A stretch of 64,000 nt of DNA from assembly GCF_004193775.1 (NCBI RefSeq), contig NC_041002.1:35933112-35997111 (forward strand), given 5' to 3'. The stretch's first letter is position 1, and each line of letters begins with the position of its first letter. The stretch comes from Glycine soja. Taxonomy: Eukaryota > Streptophyta > Magnoliopsida > Fabales > Fabaceae. Shown piece by piece: positions 36,108 through 47,261 of this stretch. The notes under the pieces were generated by a model. The model did no database searches, was not told the origin of the DNA, and was given only the letters and a program-made list of their open reading frames with translations. The translations under genes were made by a program, and so were the position numbers.

Positions 36108-36947
36108 TGATGGAAGCTTGCTTGTGGAGCTTCTATGGAGGCTGGATCTTTGAGCTTCAATGAGATCCTTCAATGGTGATTTTACACCATGGAGATGCAG
36201 CGGAAGACAAAGGAGAAGAGGAGAGGGGAGACACCATCCACTAGGGAATAAGCCAAGGAAGAAGGAGCTTCACCACCAAGAATTGCCTTGGATAAGAAGC
36301 TTGAAGAGGATGCTTTAATGGAGGAAAAGAAAGAGAGAAGAGGGGAGCACGAAATTGAAGGAATAAAAGAGGGAGAGAAGTTGAACTTTGAAGTGTATCT
36401 CATATGACTTTCATTCATCAAAGTTACAACAAGTGTTACACATGCTTCTATTTATAGACTAGGTAGCTTCCTTGAGAAGCTTTCTTGAGAAAACTTCCTT
36501 GAGAAGCTTCTTTGAGAAAACTTCCTTGAGAAGCTAGAGCTTAGCTGCACACACCCCTCTAATAACTAAGCTCACCTCCTTGAGAAGCTTCCTTGAGAAG
36601 ATTCCTAAAGAAGCTAGAGCATAGCTACACACACCCCCTATAATAGCTAAGCTCACCCCCATGCCAAACTACATGAAAATATAAAAAAAGTCCCTAATAC
36701 AAAGACTACTCAAAATGCCCTGAAATACAAGGCTAAAACCCTATACTACTAGAATGGCCAAAATACAAGGCCTAAAAGAAGGAAAAATCTATTCTAATAT
36801 TTACAAAGAAGAGAGGACCCAACCTTGGTCCATAGGCTTAGAAATCTACCCTGGGATTCATGAGAACCCCAAGGCCTTCTTTAGCAGCTCTAGCCCAATC
36901 CTCTTGGAGTCTTCTATCCAATACCCTTGCGGGGTAGGATTGCATCA
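36108..36947 (-). repeat. element G: 3' LTR (840 bp)
   Basis: This is the downstream LTR in the sense of transcription. It includes a minisatellite of TTCCTTGAGAAGC-like units (about 36466-36610) on the plus strand; one block of 78 bp here is absent from the other LTR. A TATTTATAG box lies near 36450. The adjacent polypurine tract on the minus strand is AAGGTGGAGGGGA (36948-36960). Confidence 0.9.
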
Positions 36948-37108
36948 TCCCCTCCACCTTGGAAAGGATTTGACCTCAAATCCCGAGGTTCTTCATATTC
37001 TGGGCTCCTTCCCTTGACACCTGTAAAAAGAATAAAAATATATGTATTAGTGGTGTTGGGTATGTTAGAGTAGGGTAAGGTCTGAAAACCCCTTTCATGG
37101 ACATTTTC

Positions 37109-37640
37109 CTATGAGGGGACATTGTTCCTCACCAACTCAATGAGTGGTGCTACAAGTAAAGAAAAATATGGGACAAACCTTTTGTAAAAGTTTGTTAAGT
37201 CATGGCAGCCCCAGATTTCCCTTATACTTGGTGGAGTGGGCCAATCAAGAATGACCTTTATTCTCTTAGGGTCTGTGGAAACCCCTTGACCACTATTTAA
37301 AAAATTAAGGAAAGTAATGCAATAAAGCGTACCTTTTTCTATATTTTCGTGTTGATTATTCCTACAAAAAAATAAGACAAACCTAAGGTGTCCCATATGA
37401 GCACCTAAGTTTGTATTAAAACCAAAAATAAGAACAAACCTACCTAATGAGTCCCTATGTACATGAATCATGAAGATGTTGTGTGCATGACTGATTTTAC
37501 AAAAGAAGGTTGCGACACTCAACACATTCATCATATCACTTATTTTAGGGATTTGGTGCCTAATAATACCTATTTTGGGCACCAACAGAGCACAAGGATT
37601 TAAGCTCTTATGAACCAAACCCTCATCCAACAACTCCTTT
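37109..37640 (-). pseudogene. element G: reverse transcriptase remnant
   Basis: The minus-strand frame of 174 codons opens LDEGLVHKSLNPCALLVPKIG, the N-terminal RT motif. It then passes through unrelated-looking text and resumes at HMGHLRFVLFFCRNNQHENIEKGTLYCITFLNF...VSTDPKRIKVILDWPTPPSIREIWGCHDLTNFYKRFVPYFS, the thumb/connection region. The palm segment with the YxDD active site is missing, so the domain cannot catalyse. RNase H and integrase do not follow; the 3' LTR begins only about 150 bp downstream. Confidence 0.85.
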
Positions 37641-37775
37641 ACTTGGGGAATAACCTCAAGCCCAAGAGGTGTGGCAGTGCTAACAAGTGTCTTTTTAAAA
37701 AGGAAAAGATGTGGAGGTTGTCTACGAGGGAAAGTTTCTTTAATATTTGTCTTTATTTCAAAATGACTTTCCTTC

Positions 37776-38606
37776 TTAGCTAACCTCTTGGAGGAGACAC
37801 TTAACCATTAAAGGTTGTCCTTCTTCTTGGGGATAGATTTCTTCCCTAGATTCTTCCCCTATTGCTTCTTCATTTTCATTAGAGTTAGGTGAAGTAGTAG
37901 CCTCATCTTGGCTACTATAAATGTCTTGGCCCCTCATAATCATGGTTTTCGTGCTGGGGCATTGAGAAGTAATGTGTCCTCTTCCAAGACATTTAAAGCA
38001 CTTTATAGAGCTAGTCTTCTCTTGCATACTAGCCTTAGGGGCTTGCTTTTCTATTATCTTCCCCTTATCATCTTTGGGCTTAGAAGGTATCACCCCTAAG
38101 ATTCCTTGACCTTAGTCTTTCTTTGGATAAGAGTGAGAGCCATAAGATTTTGAAGTAGACTTCTCTTTAAGTTGTTGCTCTACCCTTATTTCACAATCTA
38201 AGTTAGCCTCTACATTGTCCTTCTCATAGAAGTATGGGAGGTTAATGTTAGCCTCTTGAGGCTTTCTTTCCTTTTCTCTCCTATGGGAGTGAGGTCTAAG
38301 ATGTGACCTATGCCTTCCTTCATAATAGTCGCGAAGTTCTTCACTTAGGCTCTTGCAAGAGTTATGACTACTATAGGAGGCATGTTTTTCTCTTTTCATT
38401 TCTTTCATTATTTTTCTTCTTTCTTCCTCTCTTATTTTATTTCTTTCATCTTGACTTATTTCTTCCACTCTTTTTTTTTTTCCTTTTTCTTTTCTCTCAT
38501 GTTTTTCTTTCCATAACTTGAGGGAACTCAACTCATCTAAGATTCTAGATAAAGGGTCTTTATGACTAGTACCCTTGCCATTAACACTAGATGAATGATG
38601 ACTCAT
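37776..38606 (-). pseudogene. element G: gag with central deletion and intact zinc knuckle
   Basis: The first minus-strand frame (38112-38606) starts MSHHSSSVNGKGTSHKDPLS, has a long charged helical segment, then INLPYFYEKDNVEANLDCEIRVEQQLKEKS. Here the start of the Gag domain is joined directly to its end; the intervening 150-200 residues expected in this lineage are absent. After a stop near 38110 the frame continues (37776-38093) with the zinc knuckle CFKCLGRGHITSQC and an acidic tail. The zinc knuckle and N-terminus resemble those of element F. Confidence 0.82.
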
Positions 38607-40502
38607 GTTGGTTCCTAAGTTGTGGTTCTTTCTTGTTGGAGGTTTGAAAACAAAAGGTAAAAGAAACTATGGTTGAAACTAGCCAAAATAAACACTAAAA
38701 GAGGTGTGAAAGATTAGGTAAAAACTAATTGGTAAAATGCAAGCTATCTAGGCGGTTTGACAATGGAAGGTAAAAGAAATAAGCTTCAAAAGTAAGCAAG
38801 AAATGTAAACTAGGCGAATCCTAAGAGTGTTTGGATGACCACATTTAAGGTTCCCAACAAAACACTCACAATCCTAAGGTAAAATTGCCTAAAATTATTA
38901 CACACAAATGGAAGTTTGGTAACTTATTGGAGGCTCCCAACACACTTCCAATGAAAGGCCTTTTTGTTACAAAACTTGAAAGCAATGAAGGTAAGTAAAT
39001 TGCAAATTACAAAATTACAAAACGGTCCTCAATTTTAGTGGTTGTTCTCTCTTTGGTGATTCACTCAATTTGGAGTGCTTCTTAGTCCAATAGCTCTTAA
39101 GGTGGTAGGTCCCTTTCTTCTTGACTCAAATTCTTCAAGGGATGACACCAATCCTCCTTCCAATTCCCTATATGGCAACCCACAAACAAGAAAACAAAGA
39201 GACAAGCAATAACCAAAGACAAAAAAAAAAAATGAAATGAAAGATAAAAAAATGGAGTTTTAACAAGACAATTTTTCAAGGATTACTCAACAATTAAAGC
39301 AATGAAAAGGACATAGAAGCAAGTTAGGACTCAAAGAGAAACTTAGAATGGCTTTAGAATAGAGTAAAAAAACTATAAAAAAAAAGACTCAACAAACCTC
39401 TAGCTTTGGCACTTGTTGTCACAGTAATTTTCAATTGAAATTTCGGAACTAAGATTGGTATAACATAGGCACCAGTTATAGAATAAATTTTGAGCCTAAA
39501 CAACAAGCACACTTCCTTTCACCTTTTTTTTTTCTGGATACTGATTTTCCTTCCAACTTGTGTGATTTTTCGTATTTTTTCATTTTATCCAAATCATTTG
39601 GTTCTTTTTTTATAACTTTTTTCCAGATGTCTAGAAAATTCAGTAAAAATTTCAGCTCAAAATTAGAAGTAACCAATTCTCAGTAATTTTTACAAGTTTG
39701 TATGTCCAAGCTGCCAGCACTAGCGATTTTTTTTTAAGCATGGTATATTGATTGCCTTGGGCTTACTTTCAACCTTCCTATGTATGTTGAACTCACTAGG
39801 ATTGTTTACCACAGTTTTAAGAGTTCAATATTCACTTAGGATCAACATTTCAGCCAGCAATTCAATCACCAAAACTCAAATTCACAATAGACACAATCAT
39901 AAGAAAACCTAAAAGTTCAAGAAAAGGTTCACAATCAAAGACTCTCTAAGAATTTTGCATGAACATGTTAAGGACTAATTAACATGAAAGATTTGACTCA
40001 AATCAAATAATAGGCCAAAAGACTTTCATACACTCATGAACAAATGAGTTAGACAAAGAAACAAGAAAATAAAATTCAGCACAACATAAGAAATCTTATG
40101 TGACAAGTTTCATGACTAGACATGACTTCTATGACAAAACTACAATAGGTGAACAAGTCACTCTAGATTTTTGAGGTTTTCTTCTACTTTAATATTTTTG
40201 TAAGAATTTTATGGTTTAGGTTTCAGCCACAAAAAATAACAAGACAAATCTCAAAGGAACCTAAACTCAACACAATTCATGGTTCAAGAATAAGAACAAG
40301 AACAAGAAATTTGAACCATAGAAAATCAAATCTAGGTTCTATAGCAAGTCTAATCGGTGGAAACTCTAAAGAATCATGTTAACAACATTTAGCACAAGAC
40401 ATGTGAGGAGATACATGGAGAAAAATGAAGAAACAACAATGGAAGAGAAGGTAAAGCAAAAAGTTAATGGAGGTTTAAGGAGCACCTACTTGAAGCTTTT
40501 GT
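38607..40502 (-). other. element G: long untranslated leader
   Basis: About 1.9 kb between primer site and gag on the minus strand holds no convincing ORF. It is A/T-rich with scattered CT- or GA-rich runs. A leader of this length is not unusual for plant gypsy elements. I see no further nested element in it. Confidence 0.6.
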
Positions 40503-40514
40503 GCTCTGATACCA
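40503..40514 (-). promoter_or_regulatory. element G: primer binding site (initiator tRNA-Met type)
   Basis: TGGTATCAGAGC on the minus strand, two to three bases after the 5' LTR end, is the classic site complementary to initiator tRNA-Met. It proves the element's orientation. Confidence 0.92.
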
Positions 40515-40516
40515 CT

Positions 40517-41278
40517 TGATGGAAGCTTGCTTGTGGAGCTTCTATGGAGGCTGGATCTTTGAGCTTCAATGAGGTCCTTTAATGGTGATTTTACACCATG
40601 GAGATGCAGCGGAAGGCAAAGGAGAAGAGGAGAGGGGAGGCACCATCCACTAGGGAATAAGCCAAGGAAGACGGAGCTTCACCACCAAGAATTGCCTTGG
40701 ATAAGAAGCTTGAAGAGGATGCTTTAATGGAGGAAAAGAAAGAGAGAAGGGGGGGAGCACGAAATTGAAGGAATAAAAGAGGGAGAGAAGTGGAACTTTG
40801 AAGTGTATCTCATAGGACTTTCATTCATCAAAGTTACAACAAGTGTTACACATGCTTCTATTTATAGACTAGGTAGCTTCCTTGAGAAGCTTTCTTGAGA
40901 AAACTTTCTTGAGAAGCTTCTTTGAGAAAACTTCCTTGAGAAGCTAGAGCTTAGCTACACACACTCCCTATAATAGCTAAGCTCACCCTCATGCCAAAAT
41001 ACATGAAAATATAAAAAAAAGTCCCTAATACAAAGACTACTCAAATTGCCCTGAAATACAAGGCTAAAACCCTATACTACTAGAATGGCCAAAATACAAG
41101 GCCTAAAAGAAGGAAAAATCTATTCTAATATTTACAAAGAAGAGAGGACCCAACCTTGGTCCATGGGCTTAGAAATCTACCATGGGATTCATGAGAACCC
41201 CAAGGCCTTCTTTAGCAGCTCTAGCCCAATCCTCTTGGAGTCTTCTATCCAATACCCTTGTGGGGTAGGATTGCATCA
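40517..41278 (-). repeat. element G: 5' LTR (762 bp)
   Basis: This is the upstream LTR in the sense of transcription. It is about 98% identical by eye to the partner LTR except for a missing 78-bp block inside the TTCCTTGAGAAGC minisatellite region, probably lost by slippage or unequal pairing between units. Confidence 0.9.
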
Positions 41279-41283
41279 CCAAG

Positions 41284-42319
41284 TCTCTCCCACATTCACC
41301 GTCCTGCAGGGCGAGCTACTCATCGACACCCCTTTGTTAATCGCATCATGGAAGGCGACATACCTCTGGGTTGGAAACCACTCAACTTGGAGCGGTATGA
41401 TAGACCACCGATCCAGATGAACACCTGGATGCTTTCCTGACCTAGACAAATCTGTACACCAATGACGATGCAATCCTATGATGTGTCTTCCCCACGTCCC
41501 TTAAAGGGGCAACATTGACCTAGTATGGTGGACTCTCTCCAAGGTCCATCAACAGCTTTGACACCCTTGTTGAGCGCTTCAATGCGCAATATGCAACTAG
41601 CTAGTCTCATCGTAACATCTGCCACACTGGCCAGTCTGTGACAAGCAGATGATGAATCTCTATACAAATTCATGGATAGGTTTGGAGAATTACTGTCTAG
41701 ATCCACAATCTCAACCCAGAGGTAGAACTACACTATATGCTCCTCTCTCTAAGGCCTGGTAAGTTTGCGAACAGTTTGTGCAAGAAAACCCCTAGTAGCA
41801 TGGACTAGTTGCGTGAACGAACCAAAGGCTACATCCAGATGAAAGAAATGTCCAGGTTCAAGAACGAGGTCAGGCAAGTTGAATAAAAGGAACAAGCTGG
41901 AAGGAAGCACCAAGACTGAATCACACAAGTTAGACAAGAGGCACAAGCTAGACAAGCGCCAACCTCTCCCAAAAGGGCCCAAGTTCGAGAGTTACATACC
42001 CCTGACGACCAATCACACTACAATCCAGGAGGAGGCCTTCAACTTGGAGGTACCCATCAAACTGCCTCAATCGAAACCTCACAGGCCAAGGTTAGACTCA
42101 ACCAAATATTGCAAATACCATCGCGGTATCGATCACAACATAGAGGACTGCTTGGCCTTGAGGGACAAAATAGAAAAGCTCATACAGGCTAGGTACCTAG
42201 CCCAGTTTGTTAAGGGGCTAGACAACCACCAAGCAAGAGTGAGACCTGGAGGACACCAAGAGAATCAGCACAAGAATCATGACACAGACAGAAGAAGATC
42301 GAGGAAGACAGAGACATAA
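41284..42319 (+). pseudogene. element H: gag C-terminal half
   Basis: The frame resumes after element G with SLSHIHRPAGRATHRHPFVNRI and continues, with several frame changes and stops, through remnants of the Gag domain. From 41879 an open frame gives NLEVPIKLPQSKPHRPRLDSTKYC. Next comes the zinc-finger-like CKYHRGIDHNIEDCLALRDKIEKLIQ, which is the Tat-lineage version of the Gag knuckle. It ends TAA at 42317-42319. The host frame upstream of the insertion is 35821-36107. Confidence 0.75.
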
Positions 42320-42429
42320 CCAGCCAAGACGCGGTCGACAACCTCCATAAGAACAGGAACCCGCCTAGCAAATAAGAGGTGTGATCAAAACCATTATGGG
42401 TGGATTCTCCTATAGAGGATAGTCCAGCC

Positions 42430-43498
42430 AGTCCCGCAAGCGCCACCTCCATGTCATCCAGGGCATCATCATCAACTATGTCGATACACCATCACCATGA
42501 AGTTTCCCTCCTATCACTTTCATTGATAGAGACTTCAATGGTATCAACCTCATAAACTAAGATGACTCCATGGTTGTATCCATCATAATTGCCAACTTCA
42601 TGGTGTCCAAGGTCCTCATTGACCAGGGCAGCTCCACCGACATCTTATATTGGAAGACATTCTAGAGACTTGAAGTTTTTCCTAGCTTCATCCAACCTCA
42701 TGACGGTCCACTCCTCAGCTTCGTAGGGGAGCAAGTAGAGACTAGAGGCTATGTCGACCTCATGACCACTTTCAATCAAGGGCAACTCTCTAGGAGCTTT
42801 ACAATTAGGTATTTAATTGTTGATTCAAATACCTTTTACTTTTCTTTGATTGTCAGGAAAACACTCAACGAGCTCAGAGCCATCTTCTCCATGCCATATA
42901 TGAAGATGAAGTTCCCTACTTAGACGAGAGAGATCATGACTTTCAAGGCAGATGAAAAGCAAGCACGACAATGCTACGCATAAAGCCTGAAGGTAGCACC
43001 TTATCCTCCCACAGGAAGCCCGCCAAACTTCACTGTACAGTGGATGACACCACTTAGGTCATGGGCATGGACAAATGGTCTCCAGTCCGAGCCCTGACTG
43101 TTTACCAGGTAAGCCTAGACAACAAATTCGATGTAGATCTGCGTGACGAACCTTTTGAAAGAGGCCCAAAACCTATTGAAGAGCTCATCAAGCTACAACT
43201 CGGACCCAAACCCAGGTAATGTACGTAGCTCAGCAAAGACCTCACCAGCCATGAGCAGAGACACGTAGCTAATATCCTACACAGGAATGCGCACATGTTC
43301 GCTTCACAGCCATCTGACATGCCAGGAATCCACCCCAGCGTTAACTACCAGAAGTTCGCCATTTTCCCCAAGGCCAAACCTGTATCCCAGAAGGAGAGAA
43401 AGATGGGAGAAGAACGACACAAAGTTGTTAGAGAAGAAATGGACAAACTCCTCAATGCCAACTTCATCAAAGAAGTCAAATATTCCATTTGGCTCGCC
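42430..43498 (+). pseudogene. element H: protease and linker to RT
   Basis: No long ORF remains, but frame-by-frame reading gives VLIDQGSSTDILYWKTF near 42610-42660 (retropepsin active site as D-Q-G-S), followed by VGEQVETRGYVDL, FTIRYLIVDSNTFYFSLIVRKTLNEL and KMKFPT, the typical order in Tat-lineage protease. Near 43290-43500 comes SDMPGIHPSVNYQKFAIFPKAKPVSQKERKM and KEVKYSIWLAN, the segment just before RT. Many stops and frame changes show long decay. The sequence is then interrupted at 43504. Confidence 0.7.
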
Positions 43499-43503
43499 AA
43501 CGT

Positions 43504-44191
43504 TGAAATGCACCGTTTTATTATTTCATGTATAGGAAATAATAAAACAGCCCCCCCTTCAGTTTTATAAAAACCCGAGACCCTCCATTTCTCCAAATTC
43601 CCTTTTCTTTCAAATAGCCCACCCCTCATCTCTCAAACCCTCCCTCTTCTTCCATTTTCTTTGTATTTTATGCTCTCACTAAGTCTTTGTGACTTATCCC
43701 CTTATTTTCTCCATTACACAAATAGTGGAGTAGCTAACTTCCTGGGATTTGCTGACTTACCTAAGAATTTGATTATCTTTTGGTAGGCCTCTATTACATT
43801 TGATGGAGAGTTTTTTTGTGTGACTCTAGTATAATGAAGCTATAGGGATAAGGGTAGTAAGGAAAATATATACAAATTCCTTTATTTTGAAATTTAAATG
43901 ATCCTCTCTTATAAATATGTTGATAATGTAATTATGATGTTTTGAGACACTTTGATGATTTAGTATTTATGACCAACATCACTATTAGTCGATATTTTGG
44001 ACAATATGTCAAGGGTCTATGTTGTGATCAGTGACCTTGATATCTAATTGTTGGATCGGGATATATATTTATATATAGATTTGTTTGGATATATTATATT
44101 TTTTTATAGGTTATTTAATATGGGTTAGGCTAGCCAGACTAAGGAAATTATATTCTATGCGCCGGTCATGGTCCAAAAGTGGGTTGTGACA
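43504..44191 (+). mobile_element. candidate solo LTR inserted in element H
   Basis: The 688-bp insert begins TGAAATGCACCG and ends GGGTTGTGACA. It is flanked by AACGT (43499-43503) and AACAT (44192-44196), a 5-bp duplication with one mismatch. Excising it joins ...KEVKYSIWLAN directly to ...IVKVKKTNDKW in one frame, as expected for uninterrupted RT. Inside are a TTTATAAAAACCC TATA box near 43563 and a CT-rich leader-like region. No internal coding region is present. Orientation is inferred from the TATA box. Confidence 0.75.
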
Positions 44192-45250
44192 AACATCGTG
44201 AAGGTAAAAAAGACCAACGACAAATGGCGAAGGTGCACCGACTATACTGATCTAAACAGGGCGTGCCCCAAGGATGCATACCCTTTGCCCAACATCGACA
44301 GACTAGTTGATGGAGTGTCTGGGTTACAAGTACTAAGTTTTCTGGACGCTTACTCAAGATACAACCAGATCAGGATGCACGCTCCAGACGAGGAGAAAAT
44401 GACATTCATCATTGAAGATGCCAACTTTTGCTATAGGGTCATGCCCTTTGGCCTAAAAAATGTAGGTGCTACATACCAGAGATTGATGGACCATATTTTC
44501 AAGTAGTAGATCGGATGAAACATCGAGGTCTATCTTAACGGCATGGTCGTCAAGTCTCAAAGCATAGCCCAACACGTGGCAGACCTGGAAGAGGTCTTCG
44601 GAGATCTCCACAAATGCAACATGTGCCTCAACCTGGAAAAATGTACTTTCGAGGTCGAAGGGTGCAAGTTCTTGGGCTTTATGATCACGCATCGGGGAAT
44701 AAAAACCAACCCCAACAAATGCATTGCTATTTTGGAATGCAAAATCCTACTAACGTCCAAGAAGTCAAGAAGCTGAATGGAAGACTAGCATCCTTGTCCA
44801 AGTTTCTCCCTAAGCTTGCCAAAAAAGAGAATCCCTTCTATAAATTGCTCAAGAAAACCGAGCCCTTCCTATGGCACAAAACCTACGAACAAACCTTCTT
44901 AGCCTTCAAGAATACCATTGCAACACCGCCAGTCCTGAGTCGACCCAGGCCAGGAGTCCCTCTACTCCTATATATCTGAGTAGCTGACGAAGCCATTAGC
45001 TCAACCCTTGTACAAGAGGAAGGGAAGCATCAACTCCCTATCTACTTCACCAGCCGCATACTGCATGACGCCGAGAAGTGCTACCAAATGATAGAAAAGG
45101 TGGCGCTAACACTCTTTACCTCGGCTCGACATCTTAGACCCTACTTTCAGAGTCATCAAGTGGTAGTCAAGATGAACTACCCCATCAAACAAGTTTTGCG
45201 AAAGCCTGAACTAGCAAGAAGGATGGTGGCCAGGTTCGTAGAACTTTTAG
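44192..45250 (+). pseudogene. element H: reverse transcriptase and first RNase H
   Basis: Frame 44168-44506 (from 44192) reads KKTNDKWRRCTDYTDLNRACPKDAYPLPNIDRLVD...LSFLDAYSRYNQIRMH...YRVMPFGLKNVGATYQRLMDHIFK, the RT fingers and palm. After two stops the active-site region is VYLNGMVVKS, so the catalytic Asp-Asp is replaced by Asn-Gly. The thumb (HKCNMCLNLEKCTFEVEGCKFLGFM) follows. From about 44990 a degenerate RNase H is readable (EEGKHQLPIYFTSRILHDAEKCYQMIEKVALTL). Frames shift repeatedly. It cannot be active. Confidence 0.82.
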
Positions 45251-45842
45251 AGTTTGATATCTAGTACGAACCCCGTGTCCCCATGAAGACACAGTTCATG
45301 GAATACTTCCTGGCAGAATTCTCCAGGAATGACGAAACCACCCCGACTGGTGGAGCCTCTATGTTGACGACGCGTCCAATGTGAAGGGAAGTGAGGCAGG
45401 AATCATCCTCAAAGGTCATGACAATGTCACTATAGAGAGCCCTCAAACTCAACTTCAAAGCCTCAAACAATCAGGATGAGTATGAGGCGCTTATTGTAGG
45501 TCTAAAACTAGTAAAAGAAGTGTAAGCTAAGAAGCTACGATGCTACACATACTCGCAGCTTGTCCAGGGGTAGGTTGCCAACAGATACCAGACCAAGGAA
45601 ACATTGCTACTCAAGTACTACCACATTGAGAAAAATCTCATTGACTACTTTGAATGCTTTGAGATGTACTACATGCTCAGGGAGAACAACACTGGAGCAT
45701 ACCTGTTCTCCAAACTAGCCAGCACCAAAAAAATTAGGCACCTTAAGACTATCATCAATAAGACACTCCAAACTCCCACCATATACACTAAAGAAGTTAT
45801 GGCCAAAGAAGAGGAGGAACCAAACTAGATGACCCCTACAAG
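45251..45842 (+). pseudogene. element H: second (archaeal-type) RNase H of the Tat lineage
   Basis: After RNase H, stitched frames give FKASNN-type, YEALIVGLKLVKEV and SQLVQG-type signatures, then ETLLLKYYHIEKNLIDYFECFEMYYMLRENN and ...FSKLASTKKI. An additional RNase H of this kind is a known trait of many Tat-lineage elements and not of Athila or chromoviruses (established knowledge), so it supports the Tat assignment for H. The last frame stops at 45826-45828. Confidence 0.6.
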
Positions 45843-45856
45843 AATTTCCTAATTCG

Positions 45857-46900
45857 GGGGGGGGGGGGGGAGGGGGTGTTGCCATCAGATGAGAATGAAG
45901 CCCAATGCCTGAAACGGAAGGCCAGCTACTACGTCATCCTTGATGGCGAGCTATTCAAAAGAAGGTTGACAACACCCTTGTTAAAGTGCCTGAACAACCA
46001 ACAGGTAGATTATGTCATGAGAGAACTCCATGAAGGGATTTACGGTCTCCATACAAGGGGACACTCCCTTGCAACAAAGGTGGTGCGTGCTAGTTACTGC
46101 TAGTAAACACTCAGGCTAGATGCCCTTCACCTCACCAAGAGATATAGACAATGCCAAGAGTTTGTAGACATTCCACGCACCCCTCCTGACAATCTCCACA
46201 ATTTGTGAGCTCCCCTTGGCCTTTTGCCATATAGGGAATGAACATACTGGGACCATTGCCAAAGTCTCTAGGAACAGTCAAATACCTACTAGTGGTAATT
46301 GATTACTTCACCAAGTAGATCGAGGCAAGACCATTGCGAGAAATTACGACCAATGAGGTAGAGAAGTTCACCTGGAAACAACTTATATGCTGGTATGGCC
46401 TCCTATATGCCATCGTCATCCACAATGACATCCAAATCAAAGCTCAAACCTATAAAGACTTCCTGACGAGGCTAGACGTCAAACACCTTGTCACATCTGT
46501 CGAAAGTCCTCAAACCAACGGCCAGGCAGTGGCAGCCAAAGAGTCATCGTCAGGGTCCTACACATGAGACTCAACAAGTCTAAGGGCCTATGGAAAGAGA
46601 AACTCCCTAGTATACTCTGGGTCTATCATTGTTCACCCCAGACAACGACCAATGAAACTCTTTACCATTTCACATATGGCACAGATGTCATGATTCACTT
46701 TGAAGTCTGGGAACCATCGACAATGAGATTGTTGTTCCAGCAATAACAAAATGAAGAAAAAATGAGGGTAGCACTTGAGACAATAGACAAATTTCAAGAA
46801 ATGGCCAGGATCAGGGAAGAAGCTACCAAGCTCTGAGCAACGAGGATATACAATACAAAGGTTCAACTACAATCCTTTCAACTTGGCGACCTCGTTTGGC
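45857..46900 (+). pseudogene. element H: integrase remnant
   Basis: A G-tract (about 45858-45877) is followed by LKRKASYYVILDGELFKRRL..PLLKCLNNQQVDYVMRELHEGIYGLHTRGHSLATKVVRA, the integrase zinc-binding region with two histidines kept. The core is readable only in pieces (YLLVVIDYFTK, then HNDIQIKAQTYKDF and VESPQTNGQAVAA), with expected acidic residues lost or shifted. The C-terminal part appears as KSKGLWKEKLPSILWVYHCSPQTTTNETLYHFTYGTD. Several stops occur. Non-functional. Confidence 0.75.
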
Positions 46901-47261
46901 GAGTTTGAGGCATAGCAAAAAAAATCCCCGAGCGGGAAAGCTTGGTCCCAACTGAGCAGGCCCATTCAGGGTCACAACAAGCTTGGAAAATGGAATGTAC
47001 AGACTATAGGAACTAGATGGCAAAGCAATTCCAAGAACATGGAACACCACCCACCTAAAGTTCTACTTCAGTTGATCTAATGCAAGACCAGATGTTGTAC
47101 TCTTTTTACTACTTAAGTCTTTTATCCCAAAAGAGAAAAATTAGGGTTTTGGCTTGAGAGGTTTTAATGAGGCACATCTAGGATAACGAAGAGAATTTGT
47201 ACTCAATCAATACATTGAATAAAATTCTACATCCCTTCATTTTCATAATTTTCTTGTGTCT

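Larger units (their letters stand above)
36108..41278 (-). mobile_element. element G: complete gypsy LTR retrotransposon with LTR pair and TSD
   Basis: This 5,171-bp element is bounded by CCAAG on both sides (36103-36107 and 41279-41283) and starts TGATGG.../ends ...GCATCA. LTRs are at 36108-36947 and 40517-41278. The primer site TGGTATCAGAGC and the polypurine tract show it is transcribed on the minus strand. By eye the LTRs differ at about 17 substitutions plus one 78-bp indel, suggesting insertion within roughly the last million years under usual plant rates (inference). It sits inside gag of element H. Its coding region lacks most of RT and all of RNase H and integrase, so it is non-autonomous. 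Confidence 0.93.
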
